40,825 nucleotides of DNA from Bacteroidota bacterium. GTDB taxonomy: Bacteria; Chlamydiota; Chlamydiia; Chlamydiales; FEN-1388. Shown here piece by piece: positions 32,783 through 40,825 of this stretch. The DNA is taken from positions 126,417 to 167,241 of the forward strand of contig JABDGV010000001.1 of NCBI GenBank assembly GCA_013285825.1, in the 5' to 3' direction. A program made the translations under genes and the position numbers. The notes under the pieces are model-generated. The model was not told the origin of the DNA and searched no databases. It was given only the letters and a program-made list of their open reading frames with translations. How positions within the stretch are numbered: the stretch's first letter is position 1; the number at the start of each line of letters is the position of its first letter.

Positions 32783-33623
32783 GACGCACCTCGCTTTCTA
32801 GATGTACACCAGATGTTTCATACACCCGCGCTCGCACTTGATTCATAAGCTCTAAAACATCATGAGCCGTTGCATGGCCTCTATTCACGATAAAATTTGC
32901 ATGCATGGGCGAGACTTCAGCACCACCTACACGCATTCCTTTAAGTCCTGCTTGATCGATAAGCGCTCCTGCAGATCCTCCAGTCGGATTTCGGAAAATG
33001 CAACCGCATGATTTATCTTTATATGGCTGCGTTTTCAATCGATATTCGATAAGCTCTCTCTGCCTGGAACTCGCTTGAGGATCAGGTGATGTCTGGAAAG
33101 CTGCAGTAACTATGGCTCCCTGCATCTTTTGAAAAGAAGAACTGCGATAGCTAAAGACAAGAGAGTCCTTTGGATAGCGTTTAAGGGTGCCATCAAGGCT
33201 CAAATAATCAACCCAAAGCAGTGTATCCTTAGTCTCTTGGTTTTGCGCACCTGCATTCATGAAAATGGCGCCGCCGACTGTTGCCGGAATGCCGGAAGCA
33301 AATTCAAGGCCGGAAAAACCATCTCGAGCGCTTCTTTGTCCTAAAAGAGCGAAGCTAAAGCCTCCGCCTGCTGTATAAAGACCCTTTCCGTCTGTTTCAA
33401 TGGAATCAATTTTATTTTGAATAACGAGACCGTCAAACCCGAGATCCGAAAAGAGAGTATTGGAACCCTTGCCTACAATGATGGTCTTTAAAGAGTGCTC
33501 TTTAGCGTACGCAAAAGCCTCTTTCATTTCAGAAATATTTTTGACAGAGGCAAAGTGGGCTGCAGGACCACCAATAGAAAATGTTGAAAGTTCAGAAAGT
33601 AATTTTTTGCGTTCAATCTCCAC
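32766..33623 (-). CDS. murB: UDP-N-acetylenolpyruvoylglucosamine reductase
   Basis: This 285-residue MurB of the shorter (type II) class has TFSIGGPAAHFASVKN, FAD-binding VGKGSNTLFSDLGFDG, ASGIPATVGGAIFMNAGAQ, SYRSSSFQ with the catalytic Ser/Tyr region, and CGCIFRNPTGGSAGALIDQA. It makes UDP-MurNAc from the enolpyruvyl intermediate using NADPH, showing that peptidoglycan synthesis is retained. It overlaps nusB by 11 nt, the same neighbour as in Chlamydia. Confidence 0.97.
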   Translation of the reverse strand: MEIERKKLLSELSTFSIGGPAAHFASVKNISEMKEAFAYAKEHSLKTIIVGKGSNTLFSDLGFDGLVIQNKIDSIETDGKGLYTAGGGFSFALLGQRSARDGFSGLEFASGIPATVGGAIFMNAGAQNQETKDTLLWVDYLSLDGTLKRYPKDSLVFSYRSSSFQKMQGAIVTAAFQTSPDPQASSRQRELIEYRLKTQPYKDKSCGCIFRNPTGGSAGALIDQAGLKGMRVGGAEVSPMHANFIVNRGHATAHDVLELMNQVRARVYETSGVHLESEVRLVDSI

Positions 33624-34134
33624 AACAATCTGCTCTTGGGGCGTTTTCGGAGTCTACACATTCTGCAGCTTTTTCCTCTTCCTCGATTTTCTCAATCTTT
33701 GCAGCTCGAAGATCTGCCTTCTCATTAAGCAATCCCTTCTTATTCGCAATTGCTGCCAAAACAGCATAGATAAACTGAGTCGCCTTAGGCATGCTAAATT
33801 TCTTAGCAATTCTTTTAGCTTCTGCGAGAACAAGTTTAGGACTGAGCTTTTGATTGAGCAGTTCATGAAGGGAGAGCCAGAGCAGCACTCTTTCTGAGCG
33901 ATGAAGCCTATTTAACTCCCAATCGATTAAGACGTTCTTAACTTCTTCATCATATGTTGCCCTTAGCTTAAAAATCTCAACCGCAGCAAGTAAAGCCTCA
34001 CGAACAGTACTTTTCGCAATCTTCAGCTCATGGGAAAGCATATCTTCAAGTCCTTTCGACTCATTCAAAAGAGCATCTTCTGAGAAGAGCGCTAAATAGA
34101 CAAGCTCTCTAAATTTTTGGGGAGGAAGAGACAT
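33613..34134 (-). CDS. nusB: Transcription antitermination factor NusB
   Basis: This 173-residue protein has the all-helical NusB fold with RELVYLALFSEDAL at the N-terminus, WELNRLHRSERVLLWLSLHELL and KFSMPKATQFIYAVLAAIA (the ..FvN.vLd.i.. position). It binds boxA RNA with NusE for rRNA antitermination. A charged tail of about 40 residues (EKIEEEEKAAECVDSENAP) extends past the usual end. Its ATG overlaps the stop of the upstream gene by one base (TAATG), and AGGAAG precedes it. Confidence 0.92.
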   Translation of the reverse strand: MSLPPQKFRELVYLALFSEDALLNESKGLEDMLSHELKIAKSTVREALLAAVEIFKLRATYDEEVKNVLIDWELNRLHRSERVLLWLSLHELLNQKLSPKLVLAEAKRIAKKFSMPKATQFIYAVLAAIANKKGLLNEKADLRAAKIEKIEEEEKAAECVDSENAPRADCCGD

Positions 34135-35348
34135 TATAAACCTAATGTGTATTCGCTTTTTAAAGCGGAAAGCTGGTTGTAAAAACGGGCGAGCTCTTTC
34201 GCTGGACTAAAAATATCAGAACTATATTCTCTATGTTCATTAAAAAAGGCAATGGCAGGAAGAAGCACTTTTTGCAAGCGTCCTATATAGGGCAAATGAT
34301 TTTGCTGCCCTTTCTGTTGAGTCAATACTTCTACTTTCTCTTGGACAAAACGAATAAACAATTGGATATGCCTCTGTTCAAAGGTGGGAAATGCAAGAAG
34401 ACTCTTGAACAGATCAACTCCACGTTCACTATTTTTTAAAATATAATCAAACGCATCAAACGCAACCAGCAGCAGATGATCGGATTGCTCGACTGAGTGT
34501 GCGTAGGAAGATTTGTTTGCAAAACAAGATAGAATTTCACGTAGTGAATTCTCTAACACTTCGGGAGTGAGATTTTCACTTTGAAGAATGAAGGTATCGA
34601 CAAGCTTATGGACAAAGGGGTCTCGTTGAAGCCCATACTCTCCATTAATTCCCTCCCAACAAAGCAATATCGCCTTTGGAAATTCTCCTGTGCGGCACAA
34701 TACTTCTATCTCTACTAATTTAGCTTCACAACTCTTAAGAAGCCATCGATAGTCTCGAACCAATGCAGAAGCTTTATTTATCTCTTTATTCTGAAGCAAA
34801 CTTCGTAGTAAGGGTAGGAGATTTTTCTCACTTTTTTTATAATAAAAAGCACAGTCAAAAGCTTTTTGAGGATCCACGCCATTTTTTTGATAAGCCGTTC
34901 CCAAATATCGATATATGGATGCAGTAGGGACAATCTTGAGAAAGCATCTCATAATCTCAAGAGTTTTTTCTTGTACTGTACCAGAATTTAACTCGCAGAT
35001 GACGCGTGCTTTAATATTCTGTTTAATTTCTTTCCTAAGAGATCCAAAAAGCTGCCGCATGCTCACAGATTTAGACCAAATGGCATAACTTTGGGTATTT
35101 GGAATAAAGCAAAATATCGATTTCCAAACCTTCCAGAGAGGAGGAAGAGTATTGCTCACCAAGAGTTCCATCTGCTCAATTGATTGAGTGACCTCTCTAA
35201 ATTCATCCCAAGCATACCCTGACATGAAATGGTCAAATGTAACCTGTATTTTCCTATTAACTGTGTCCAGCTGCTGAATGAGACTGTCCCATCCCTGGAC
35301 AGGTTGTATAGTTCCTTGAGTACTTTGGAGTGGTAGTATCTTTGTCAT
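34134..35348 (-). CDS. Unrecognised helical protein upstream of nusB
   Basis: This 404-residue protein has no signal peptide and no recognised family. It is mostly alpha-helical. The region about 110-260 has TPR-like spacing (KIVPTASIYRYLGTAYQKNG, DPQKAFDCAFYYKKSEKNLL, EAKLVEIEVLCRTGEFPKAI), suggesting a degenerate solenoid. It is the first gene of the nusB-murB-PHP-folC run, with a one-base stop/start overlap into nusB. It reads divergently from pyk, with 95 nt between them, so a promoter for both probably lies there, though I see no convincing consensus. Confidence 0.75.
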   Translation of the reverse strand: MTKILPLQSTQGTIQPVQGWDSLIQQLDTVNRKIQVTFDHFMSGYAWDEFREVTQSIEQMELLVSNTLPPLWKVWKSIFCFIPNTQSYAIWSKSVSMRQLFGSLRKEIKQNIKARVICELNSGTVQEKTLEIMRCFLKIVPTASIYRYLGTAYQKNGVDPQKAFDCAFYYKKSEKNLLPLLRSLLQNKEINKASALVRDYRWLLKSCEAKLVEIEVLCRTGEFPKAILLCWEGINGEYGLQRDPFVHKLVDTFILQSENLTPEVLENSLREILSCFANKSSYAHSVEQSDHLLLVAFDAFDYILKNSERGVDLFKSLLAFPTFEQRHIQLFIRFVQEKVEVLTQQKGQQNHLPYIGRLQKVLLPAIAFFNEHREYSSDIFSPAKELARFYNQLSALKSEYTLGL

Positions 35349-35443
35349 ATTGTTATCATAGCTTTATCTGCTCTTCACTTTAACACAGAACAAAATTCAA
35401 TGAAATTGTGGAAAATTTATTTGTTTTTTGTTAAGAAGATATA

Positions 35444-37207
35444 ATGAAAACACGCACTAAAATAATCTGTACAATGGGTCCATCGATCAACTCTCTAGAG
35501 AAGATCATGCAGCTGGTTCAAACTGGCATGGATGTTGCCCGCCTTAATTTAAGCCATGGAACTCACGAAGAGCACATCCAAACAATCAATCTCTTGAAAG
35601 AAGCTCGAGAAAAGATGAAGCAGCCTCTTGCTATCATGCTCGATACCAAAGGACCAGAGATCCGTTTAGGCAAGGTACCAAAAGAGGGAATCGAAGTTCA
35701 TCCCGGAAGCAGGCTTCTCATCACCAAAGAGCAAATCGAGGGAACCAAAGATGTAGTGTCTATCCGCCCTGCCTTTGTTCTCGATCATCTTAAGGTTGGC
35801 ATAACTATTCTTATAGATAACGGCTACATCCTCTCTAAAGTTGTAGAAGTAACGAAAGATGGCATCATTATAGAAATCGAAAATTCCGGCGTTATTTACT
35901 CATCGAAGGGAGTCAATATACCCAACTGCGAAATCCCATTGCCCAGCCTTACTGAAAAAGATGTCACTGATATTGAAATGGGCTGTCAAAATGGCATTGA
36001 TATGATTGCAGCCTCCTTCGTTCGCTCTCCTGAAAATGTTATTGATATCAAACGGATTCTGGCTCGCCTTGGGCGGTCAGATATTCAAGTCATCGCCAAG
36101 ATTGAAAATAATGAAGGCGTCCACAACTTCGATGGAATCTTGCAAGTTGCCGACGGCATCATGGTTGCTCGAGGCGACTTAGGCGTTGAAGTACCGCTTG
36201 CCCAAGTCCCAAAGCTCCAAAAAATGATGATCCGCAAATGCAACATCATTGGAAAACCGGCAGTCACGGCGACGCAGATGCTTGAGTCGATGATGAACAA
36301 CCCTCGGCCGACTCGCGCAGAAGCATCCGACGTAGCCAATGCCATCTATGATGGAACTTCAGCAGTCATGCTCTCTGGTGAAACCGCTATCGGTAAATAC
36401 CCAATCGAAACCGTTCAGATCATGAAGGATATAGTTCGAGAATCTGAGCATGATTTCGACTATAAGGCATTCTTCGAACTTCACTCCAAAATGACCTATA
36501 ACGATGTTCCATCCGCATTAACACTTTCTACTGTCAAAACTGCCTACAGCTTAGGAGCTAAGGCGATCTTTGCCTTTACTCATAGCGGAACGACCGCCCG
36601 TCTTCTGGCCCGCTTAAAACCTCAAATTCCCATTGTGGCGCTTACGCCTTCTGAAGAGACCTATCATCAGCTCGCTGTCACGTGGGGAGTAACCCCTGTT
36701 CTCTGTCCTGAGGCGACAACCATTGAAGAGGCGTTTACTGCAGCAAGCCGATTTGCCATTCACAACCATCTCGCCTCCTATGGAGATCTTGTGGTAGTCA
36801 CTTCGGGCTCCCCTTTGTGGGTTCCAGGTACGACCAACATGATTTTAGTCGAAAGCATCGGCGATGTCCTTGTCCGCGGCCATATGGGATATGGAAGCAA
36901 GGTTCATGGAAACGTCACCCTTGTTGCATCCTCCGATCTAGCAAAGTCCTATCTCATTCATGGGCAAATCTTAGTCATTCCCAAATATGAAGCTGTCTTT
37001 GATCCGCTTATTGCAGAAGCTTCAGCTGTGATTTTGCAAAATACCGTCGAAGATAAACAGTCGGAAAAAGAGCTGATTGAACGCTGCCTTGCCACAGGAA
37101 AAACGGTCATTACCCGCGTTGATGGCGCCTTTCGAATCTTAAGAGAGGGCCAGCTTGTTACAATCGATCCCGAGAAAGCCTTGGTCTATAAGGGTGTCGT
37201 GCGTTAG
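35444..37207 (+). CDS. pyk: Pyruvate kinase, long form with C-terminal extension
   Basis: This is 587 residues. The catalytic core (1-470) has RTKIICTMGPS, MDVARLNLSHG, IMLDTKGPEIRLG, IAKIENNEGVHNFD and the family signature VARGDLGVEVPLAQVP. MLESMMNNPRPTRAEASDVANA follows. About 110 further residues (GSKVHGNVTLVASSDLAKSY onwards) form an extra C-terminal domain like that of Bacillus pyruvate kinase, related to the phosphohistidine domain of PEP-utilising enzymes, but without an obvious TSH histidine. The enzyme makes ATP and pyruvate from PEP. AAGAAG lies 6 nt before the ATG. Confidence 0.97.
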   Translation: MKTRTKIICTMGPSINSLEKIMQLVQTGMDVARLNLSHGTHEEHIQTINLLKEAREKMKQPLAIMLDTKGPEIRLGKVPKEGIEVHPGSRLLITKEQIEGTKDVVSIRPAFVLDHLKVGITILIDNGYILSKVVEVTKDGIIIEIENSGVIYSSKGVNIPNCEIPLPSLTEKDVTDIEMGCQNGIDMIAASFVRSPENVIDIKRILARLGRSDIQVIAKIENNEGVHNFDGILQVADGIMVARGDLGVEVPLAQVPKLQKMMIRKCNIIGKPAVTATQMLESMMNNPRPTRAEASDVANAIYDGTSAVMLSGETAIGKYPIETVQIMKDIVRESEHDFDYKAFFELHSKMTYNDVPSALTLSTVKTAYSLGAKAIFAFTHSGTTARLLARLKPQIPIVALTPSEETYHQLAVTWGVTPVLCPEATTIEEAFTAASRFAIHNHLASYGDLVVVTSGSPLWVPGTTNMILVESIGDVLVRGHMGYGSKVHGNVTLVASSDLAKSYLIHGQILVIPKYEAVFDPLIAEASAVILQNTVEDKQSEKELIERCLATGKTVITRVDGAFRILREGQLVTIDPEKALVYKGVVR

Positions 37208-37218
37208 AATTGTTATCT

Positions 37219-37911
37219 ATGCCCTCATATCGTTTTTATTCTGAAAAGCCATTAATAGTTGGCGATTATACTCTCGACGGCGAAGAAGCCCACCATCTCA
37301 TGAACGTCATGCGCGTCCGTATAGGCGAAATGGTTGAGATCGTGGATGGCAAAGGCAATCTCGCGTCTGCCCGCCTTCTTGAATTGGGAAAAAAAAGCGC
37401 AAAGCTACACATTGAAACTATTCATACCGACATAAAACCTGCCTACTCGCTCACTCTTGTTTTAGGCAACCTTCGCTCAGGGCACATGGAGTACGCTCTG
37501 GAAAAGTGCACAGAAATTGGAGTAACCGATTTTATCCTCTTTGCTGCAGATAAATCAGATAGAAAAGAGATTTCTGATTCACAACTCAAACGATATAACT
37601 CAATTATTCAAGCAGCTATTAAGCAATCAGGCAGGCTCTATCTCCCAACACTTTCAACCTGCAAATCGCTTACTGCAGCAATAGACAACAAACAGAACAT
37701 TGTTTTTGGCGACCTCTCCTCCAAAGTTGCAGACTATTTTCCGTCACAATCAATCTGTTTAGTTATTGGCCCAGAATCTGGTTTCAGTGAGAAAGAGGTA
37801 GGCTTGCTGCAGTCTAAAGGCGCGCAAGGAATTCGATTTTCACAAAACACCCTTCGAGCAGAAACGTGCGCTCTTGTAGCCTCGTATGCACTCCTTCAAA
37901 AGCTGGTATGA
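37219..37911 (+). CDS. rsmE: 16S rRNA m3U1498 methyltransferase
   Basis: This 230-residue SPOUT-class enzyme has the N-terminal PUA-like part MPSYRFYSEKPLIVGDYTLD, HHLMNVMRVRIGE, and the trefoil-knot motifs ALEKCTEIGV, LVIGPESGFSEKEV and LRAETCALVASYAL, all typical of RsmE. The ATG at 37219 is preferred to the TTG at 37210, as the family begins MPxYRFY. It lies 11 nt after pyk and shares an ATGA overlap with mnmA. Confidence 0.95.
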   Translation: MPSYRFYSEKPLIVGDYTLDGEEAHHLMNVMRVRIGEMVEIVDGKGNLASARLLELGKKSAKLHIETIHTDIKPAYSLTLVLGNLRSGHMEYALEKCTEIGVTDFILFAADKSDRKEISDSQLKRYNSIIQAAIKQSGRLYLPTLSTCKSLTAAIDNKQNIVFGDLSSKVADYFPSQSICLVIGPESGFSEKEVGLLQSKGAQGIRFSQNTLRAETCALVASYALLQKLV

Positions 37912-39026
37912 CTATGTTGGAGAAATATTTAGCAGTTCTGGAAAATACCCTCACTCTTAAACCTCCAGCTAAAGTCGTTGTCGGCATGTCAGGCGGAGTC
38001 GATTCAGCAGTCTCTGCTTTTCTGCTCAAAGAGCTTGGTTTTGATGTCGTCGGCCTCTTTATGAAGAATTGGGAAGAGGGCGAAGAGTGCCCTGCAGAAC
38101 AGGATTGGCAGGACGTTGTCCAGACTGCCTCCAGAATGAATATCCCCTGTTTTAGCATCTCCTTTGCTAAGCAATACCAGGACTTAGTATTCGAAGAGTT
38201 TCTTGAAGAGTTGAAAAAGGGCCACACCCCAAACCCAGATATCCTCTGCAACCGTGAAATCAAGTTCAAGCACCTTCTTGCTAAAGCTCAAGAGCTCAAC
38301 GCTGAAGCTTTAGCTACAGGACACTACGCCCGACATGGCTTACGAGATGGACAACATCTCCTCCTTCGCGGCCTCGATCGAAATAAAGACCAGACCTACT
38401 TCCTCTCGGCCATTACTCAAGAGGCGCTTACCCATAGCATATTCCCTGTCGGCTCCTTCTTAAAACCAGATATACGAAAGATTGCAGAAGAGGCCAAAAT
38501 TCCTGTGGCCAAGAAAAAAGATTCTACTGGCATCTGCTTCATCGGCAAGCGCGATTTTCGACCTTTTGTCGGCAAATTCTTAGGCTTTACTCCCGGCAAA
38601 ATGGTAACGCCTGAAGGCAAAAACGTAGGTGTTCATCAAGGAGTTGCCCTCTATACGATTGGACAAAGAAAGGGGTTAGGGATTGGCGGTACAAGCGATG
38701 GGTCAGGCGATGCGTGGTTTGTTGTTGGTAAGGTCGTTGAAGAAAATTTGCTTATCGTAGCTCAAGGCGAAAACCATCCCGCTCTCTTCAAAAATAGTTT
38801 AGAAGCGGAAGAGCCATCTTGGATTGCAGGATATGAACCCGCTTTGCCGCTCCATTGCACAGCTAAAATCCGATATCGGCAAGAGGACACTCCTTGTGTT
38901 GTCACCAAATCCGCGACAGGAAATCTTCACGTTCAATTTGAACAGCCGCAAAGAGCAATTACCTCTCGACAATCTGTCGTCTTTTACTTAGATGATGTTT
39001 GTTTAGGCGGAGCTTTCATAAAATAA
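37908..39026 (+). CDS. mnmA: tRNA 2-thiouridylase
   Basis: This 372-residue enzyme has the PP-loop SGGVDS (28-33), the catalytic nucleophile Cys114 in NPDILCNREIKF, ATGHYAR, GLDRNKDQTYFLS, and the persulfide Cys210 in DSTGICFIGKRDF. It thiolates U34 of tRNA Lys, Glu and Gln. The ATG at 37908 overlaps the rsmE stop by 4 nt; the upstream ATG at 37866 would add 14 residues from within rsmE and is unlikely. In this window an mnmM-like gene at 30031 could complete mnm5s2U. Confidence 0.97.
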   Translation: MTMLEKYLAVLENTLTLKPPAKVVVGMSGGVDSAVSAFLLKELGFDVVGLFMKNWEEGEECPAEQDWQDVVQTASRMNIPCFSISFAKQYQDLVFEEFLEELKKGHTPNPDILCNREIKFKHLLAKAQELNAEALATGHYARHGLRDGQHLLLRGLDRNKDQTYFLSAITQEALTHSIFPVGSFLKPDIRKIAEEAKIPVAKKKDSTGICFIGKRDFRPFVGKFLGFTPGKMVTPEGKNVGVHQGVALYTIGQRKGLGIGGTSDGSGDAWFVVGKVVEENLLIVAQGENHPALFKNSLEAEEPSWIAGYEPALPLHCTAKIRYRQEDTPCVVTKSATGNLHVQFEQPQRAITSRQSVVFYLDDVCLGGAFIK

Positions 39027-39084
39027 CTTAAATATATTTAACTTCTTTGTGTATAGCTTATAGCTATCTTGCGCAAAAGGTTTC

Positions 39085-40446
39085 ATGGACGTTGAGTTGC
39101 TGCATCGAATTCAATTTGGATTTACGATCACTTTTCACTACATCTATCCGCCTTTAAGCATCGGCTTGTCACTTCTTCTCATCATCTTCGAAGGACTCTA
39201 CTTAATAACCAAAAACCCCCTCTGGAAATCAATTACACAGTTCTGGATCAGGGTCTTTGCCCTCACCTTTGCCCTCGGTGTTGCAACAGGCATTCCCCTC
39301 ATGTTTGCCTTTGGCACAAATTGGTGCCGCTATTCACGCTATATTGGAGATGTTTTAGGAAGCGCTTTGGCAGCAGAGGGCATTTTTGCTTTTGGAGTTG
39401 AAGCAGGAGCATTGGGCGTCATGCTCTTTGGTTGGGAAAAAGTTTCTAAAAAAGTGCACTACCTAGCAACCTGTCTTGTCTCCTTTGGCGCACATTTCAG
39501 CGGCCTTTGGATTGTAACCGTCAACTCCTGGATGCAGACGCCAGCAGGTTTTACCGTTATAAAAGATGCAAACGGGATCGACCACGCGATCGTCACCAAC
39601 TGGTTTGATATGATCTTGAACCCATCCAACATCCCTCACCTTATACACGTCTTTCTCGCCTGTTGGATGACAGGGGCATTTTTTGTTATCAGCGTCTCAG
39701 CCTACTACCTCTTAAAAAAGAAATATGAGAAGTTTGCAATCGACTCTATGAAGGTTGCGATCTTTATAGGCGTTCTGTCAACCCTCCTCCAATTGGTATC
39801 TGCAGATAATTTAGGCAAGGTAATTGCCAAAGCAAACCCTGGGAAGATGGCAGCATATGAGGGTGTATTCAAAACTGAAAAGTCAACTCCTGCCTACCTC
39901 TTTGGCTATGTCGACACAAAAAATCAGACCGTCTACGGCCCAAAAATTCCAGGCCTATTAAGCTTTCTCGTTCATGATGATTTCACAACACCTGTTGCAG
40001 GGCTTGATCAGGTCCCGAAAGATGAATGGCCGCAAGTGCAGCTCGTCTTTCAAGTGTACCACCTCATGATTCTCACTTGGGTCCTCATGTTTATCGGAGC
40101 CTCCATTGGAGTGTATATGTGGGCCAGAGGGACGTGGCATTTAAAGCCCATCTGGATGAAGTTTTTAATTGTATCCGTTGCTTTTCCCCAAATCGGAAAT
40201 ATTTCAGGCTGGTACTCAACCTGTTTTGGACGGCAGCCTTGGATTATCTACAAACTAATGAAAACAAAGGATGCCTACTCTCCAGGGGTTCATTTCGGAG
40301 AAGCTCTTTTTACACTTATCCTCTTTATCATCATCTACCTTCTTCTCTTTGCTCTCTTTCTCTTCTTATTAGATACCAAGATCAAACATGGCCCTACAGA
40401 TCTTCCTGAGGAGTCTCCCTACCGAGATCCTTATAAACTTCATTGA
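39085..40446 (+). CDS. cydA: Cytochrome bd oxidase subunit I
   Basis: This 453-residue membrane protein has about nine helices. Visible functional residues are His18 (haem b595 ligand, FTITFHYIYPP), the two glutamates in AAEGIFAFGVEAG, the His of the haem b558 region in IPHLIHVFLACWMTG, and the quinol-loop Lys and Glu in GKMAAYEG. The Q-loop is short, as in the short-Q-loop (CIO/Bacillus) class. In GWYSTCFGRQPW the residue equivalent to the highly conserved Glu (E445 in E. coli) is Cys380. The enzyme reduces oxygen with quinol. It is followed 6 nt later by cydB. Confidence 0.96.
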   Translation: MDVELLHRIQFGFTITFHYIYPPLSIGLSLLLIIFEGLYLITKNPLWKSITQFWIRVFALTFALGVATGIPLMFAFGTNWCRYSRYIGDVLGSALAAEGIFAFGVEAGALGVMLFGWEKVSKKVHYLATCLVSFGAHFSGLWIVTVNSWMQTPAGFTVIKDANGIDHAIVTNWFDMILNPSNIPHLIHVFLACWMTGAFFVISVSAYYLLKKKYEKFAIDSMKVAIFIGVLSTLLQLVSADNLGKVIAKANPGKMAAYEGVFKTEKSTPAYLFGYVDTKNQTVYGPKIPGLLSFLVHDDFTTPVAGLDQVPKDEWPQVQLVFQVYHLMILTWVLMFIGASIGVYMWARGTWHLKPIWMKFLIVSVAFPQIGNISGWYSTCFGRQPWIIYKLMKTKDAYSPGVHFGEALFTLILFIIIYLLLFALFLFLLDTKIKHGPTDLPEESPYRDPYKLH

Positions 40447-40452
40447 GGCTTT

Positions 40453-40825
40453 ATGGATTATTTTGACCTTAAGACACTTCAAGTTATGTGGTACGCGGTC
40501 TTCCTGGCTTCCATGTTTGCCTATGCAGTACTTGATGGCTTTGACATTGGCGTCGGCTGCCTTCTCCCCTTTGTCAAAAAAGATAAAGAGCGGAGAATAT
40601 TTTTGAATGCAATCGGTCCTGTCTGGGATGGAAACTCTCTTTGGGTCATTATCACTTCAGGCTGTCTTTTCGCTGGATTCCCAAGCGCCTTCGCCCTCCT
40701 CTTTTCTACTCTCTACACTCCTATGATGCTTCTGGTATTTGGATTTGTTTTACGGCCCGCAGCCATCGAATTTCGAAGCAAAGTGACAAACCTAAGATGG
40801 CATAAAGTGTGGGATGCAGCTTTTT
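40453..40825 (+). CDS. cydB: Cytochrome bd oxidase subunit II (partial, N-terminal part)
   Basis: The frame runs from the ATG at 40453 to the window end, giving 124 residues. MDYFDLKTLQVMWYAVFLAS, YAVLDGFDIGVGCLLPF, ERRIFLNAIGPVWDGNSLW and VLRPAAIEFRSK are CydB hallmarks, including the GPVWDGNEVW-like motif, here GPVWDGNSLW. GAGG lies 5 nt before the ATG. Together with cydA it forms the terminal oxidase. Confidence 0.96.
   Translation, partial: MDYFDLKTLQVMWYAVFLASMFAYAVLDGFDIGVGCLLPFVKKDKERRIFLNAIGPVWDGNSLWVIITSGCLFAGFPSAFALLFSTLYTPMMLLVFGFVLRPAAIEFRSKVTNLRWHKVWDAAF

Noticed and set aside
37866..37907. Upstream ATG for mnmA inside rsmE
   Set aside because: Extra residues are not MnmA-like and the ATGA overlap at 37908 is the usual coupling arrangement.
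1..40825. CRISPR array, insertion sequence transposase or prophage genes
   Set aside because: No regularly spaced direct repeats and no transposase, integrase or phage structural motifs were seen in any frame.

Overview
The window looks like a chromosome segment from a member of the phylum Chlamydiae, most likely a non-Chlamydiaceae ('environmental', Parachlamydiales-type) lineage. The evidence is gene order plus gene content. The minus-strand runs infC-rpmI-rplT-pheS and nusB-murB and the MYG1-HIT pair are arranged as I remember them from Chlamydia genomes. A heptosyltransferase, a serpin, a long-form pyruvate kinase and an HMP/thiamine-type ABC transporter would be unusual in Chlamydiaceae. 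The species cannot be fixed from sequence alone.

Layout. 1-2540: minus-strand unit with the SRP RNA (own sigma70-type promoter), a CPBP membrane protease, a secreted serpin and the start of a PP2C phosphatase. 2587-5940: plus-strand, tightly overlapping MYG1 hydrolase, HIT protein, isochorismatase-like hydrolase and HEAT-repeat exported protein, then an unknown gene (5998-6645). 6652-8912: an ABC importer of the ThiXYZ type whose permease and substrate-binding lipoprotein share one reading frame. 8970-10112: M24 peptidase.

10125-14281 is the most clearly accessory part. It holds a 132-nt imperfect palindrome, a small membrane protein, a TPR-type repeat protein and a 593-residue protein with an HExxH motif. 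Between these last two lie duplicated copies of the 3' ends of the two flanking conserved genes, the scar of a tandem duplication or allelic recombination. Next comes a translationally coupled aromatic amino acid transporter / DUF2760 / Hsp70-like operon (14282-17672), then HD hydrolase and MazG (17708-19110). Divergent from these is a pair of large lysine-rich proteins with C-terminal hydrophobic regions (19176-22582), which are candidate type III secretion substrates, followed by a NUDIX hydrolase and a BioD/DRTGG protein.

24092-29722 is a minus-strand housekeeping block: tRNA-Val, unknown gene, infC, rpmI, rplT, an attenuator-like terminator, pheS, an RluA pseudouridine synthase and a heptosyltransferase. 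29723-30012 is an intergenic region with two inverted repeats, one a perfect 25-bp-stem palindrome just upstream of an mnmM-like methyltransferase. 30539-35348: minus-strand cell-envelope and folate operon (unknown alpha-helical protein, nusB, murB, PHP phosphatase, folC, small membrane protein). 35444-40825: plus-strand pyk, rsmE, mnmA, cydA and the start of cydB.

How it fits together: most genes serve translation (IF3, L20, L35, PheRS, tRNA, MnmA, MnmM, RsmE, RluA), envelope building (MurB, heptosyltransferase), cofactor supply (FolC, HMP import) and energy (Pyk, cytochrome bd). The host-interaction or accessory layer is made up of the serpin, the HExxH protein, the TPR and HEAT proteins and the putative secreted pair. 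No CRISPR array, insertion sequence or rRNA was seen. No gene-free stretch exceeds 300 bases; the longest is 29723-30012.
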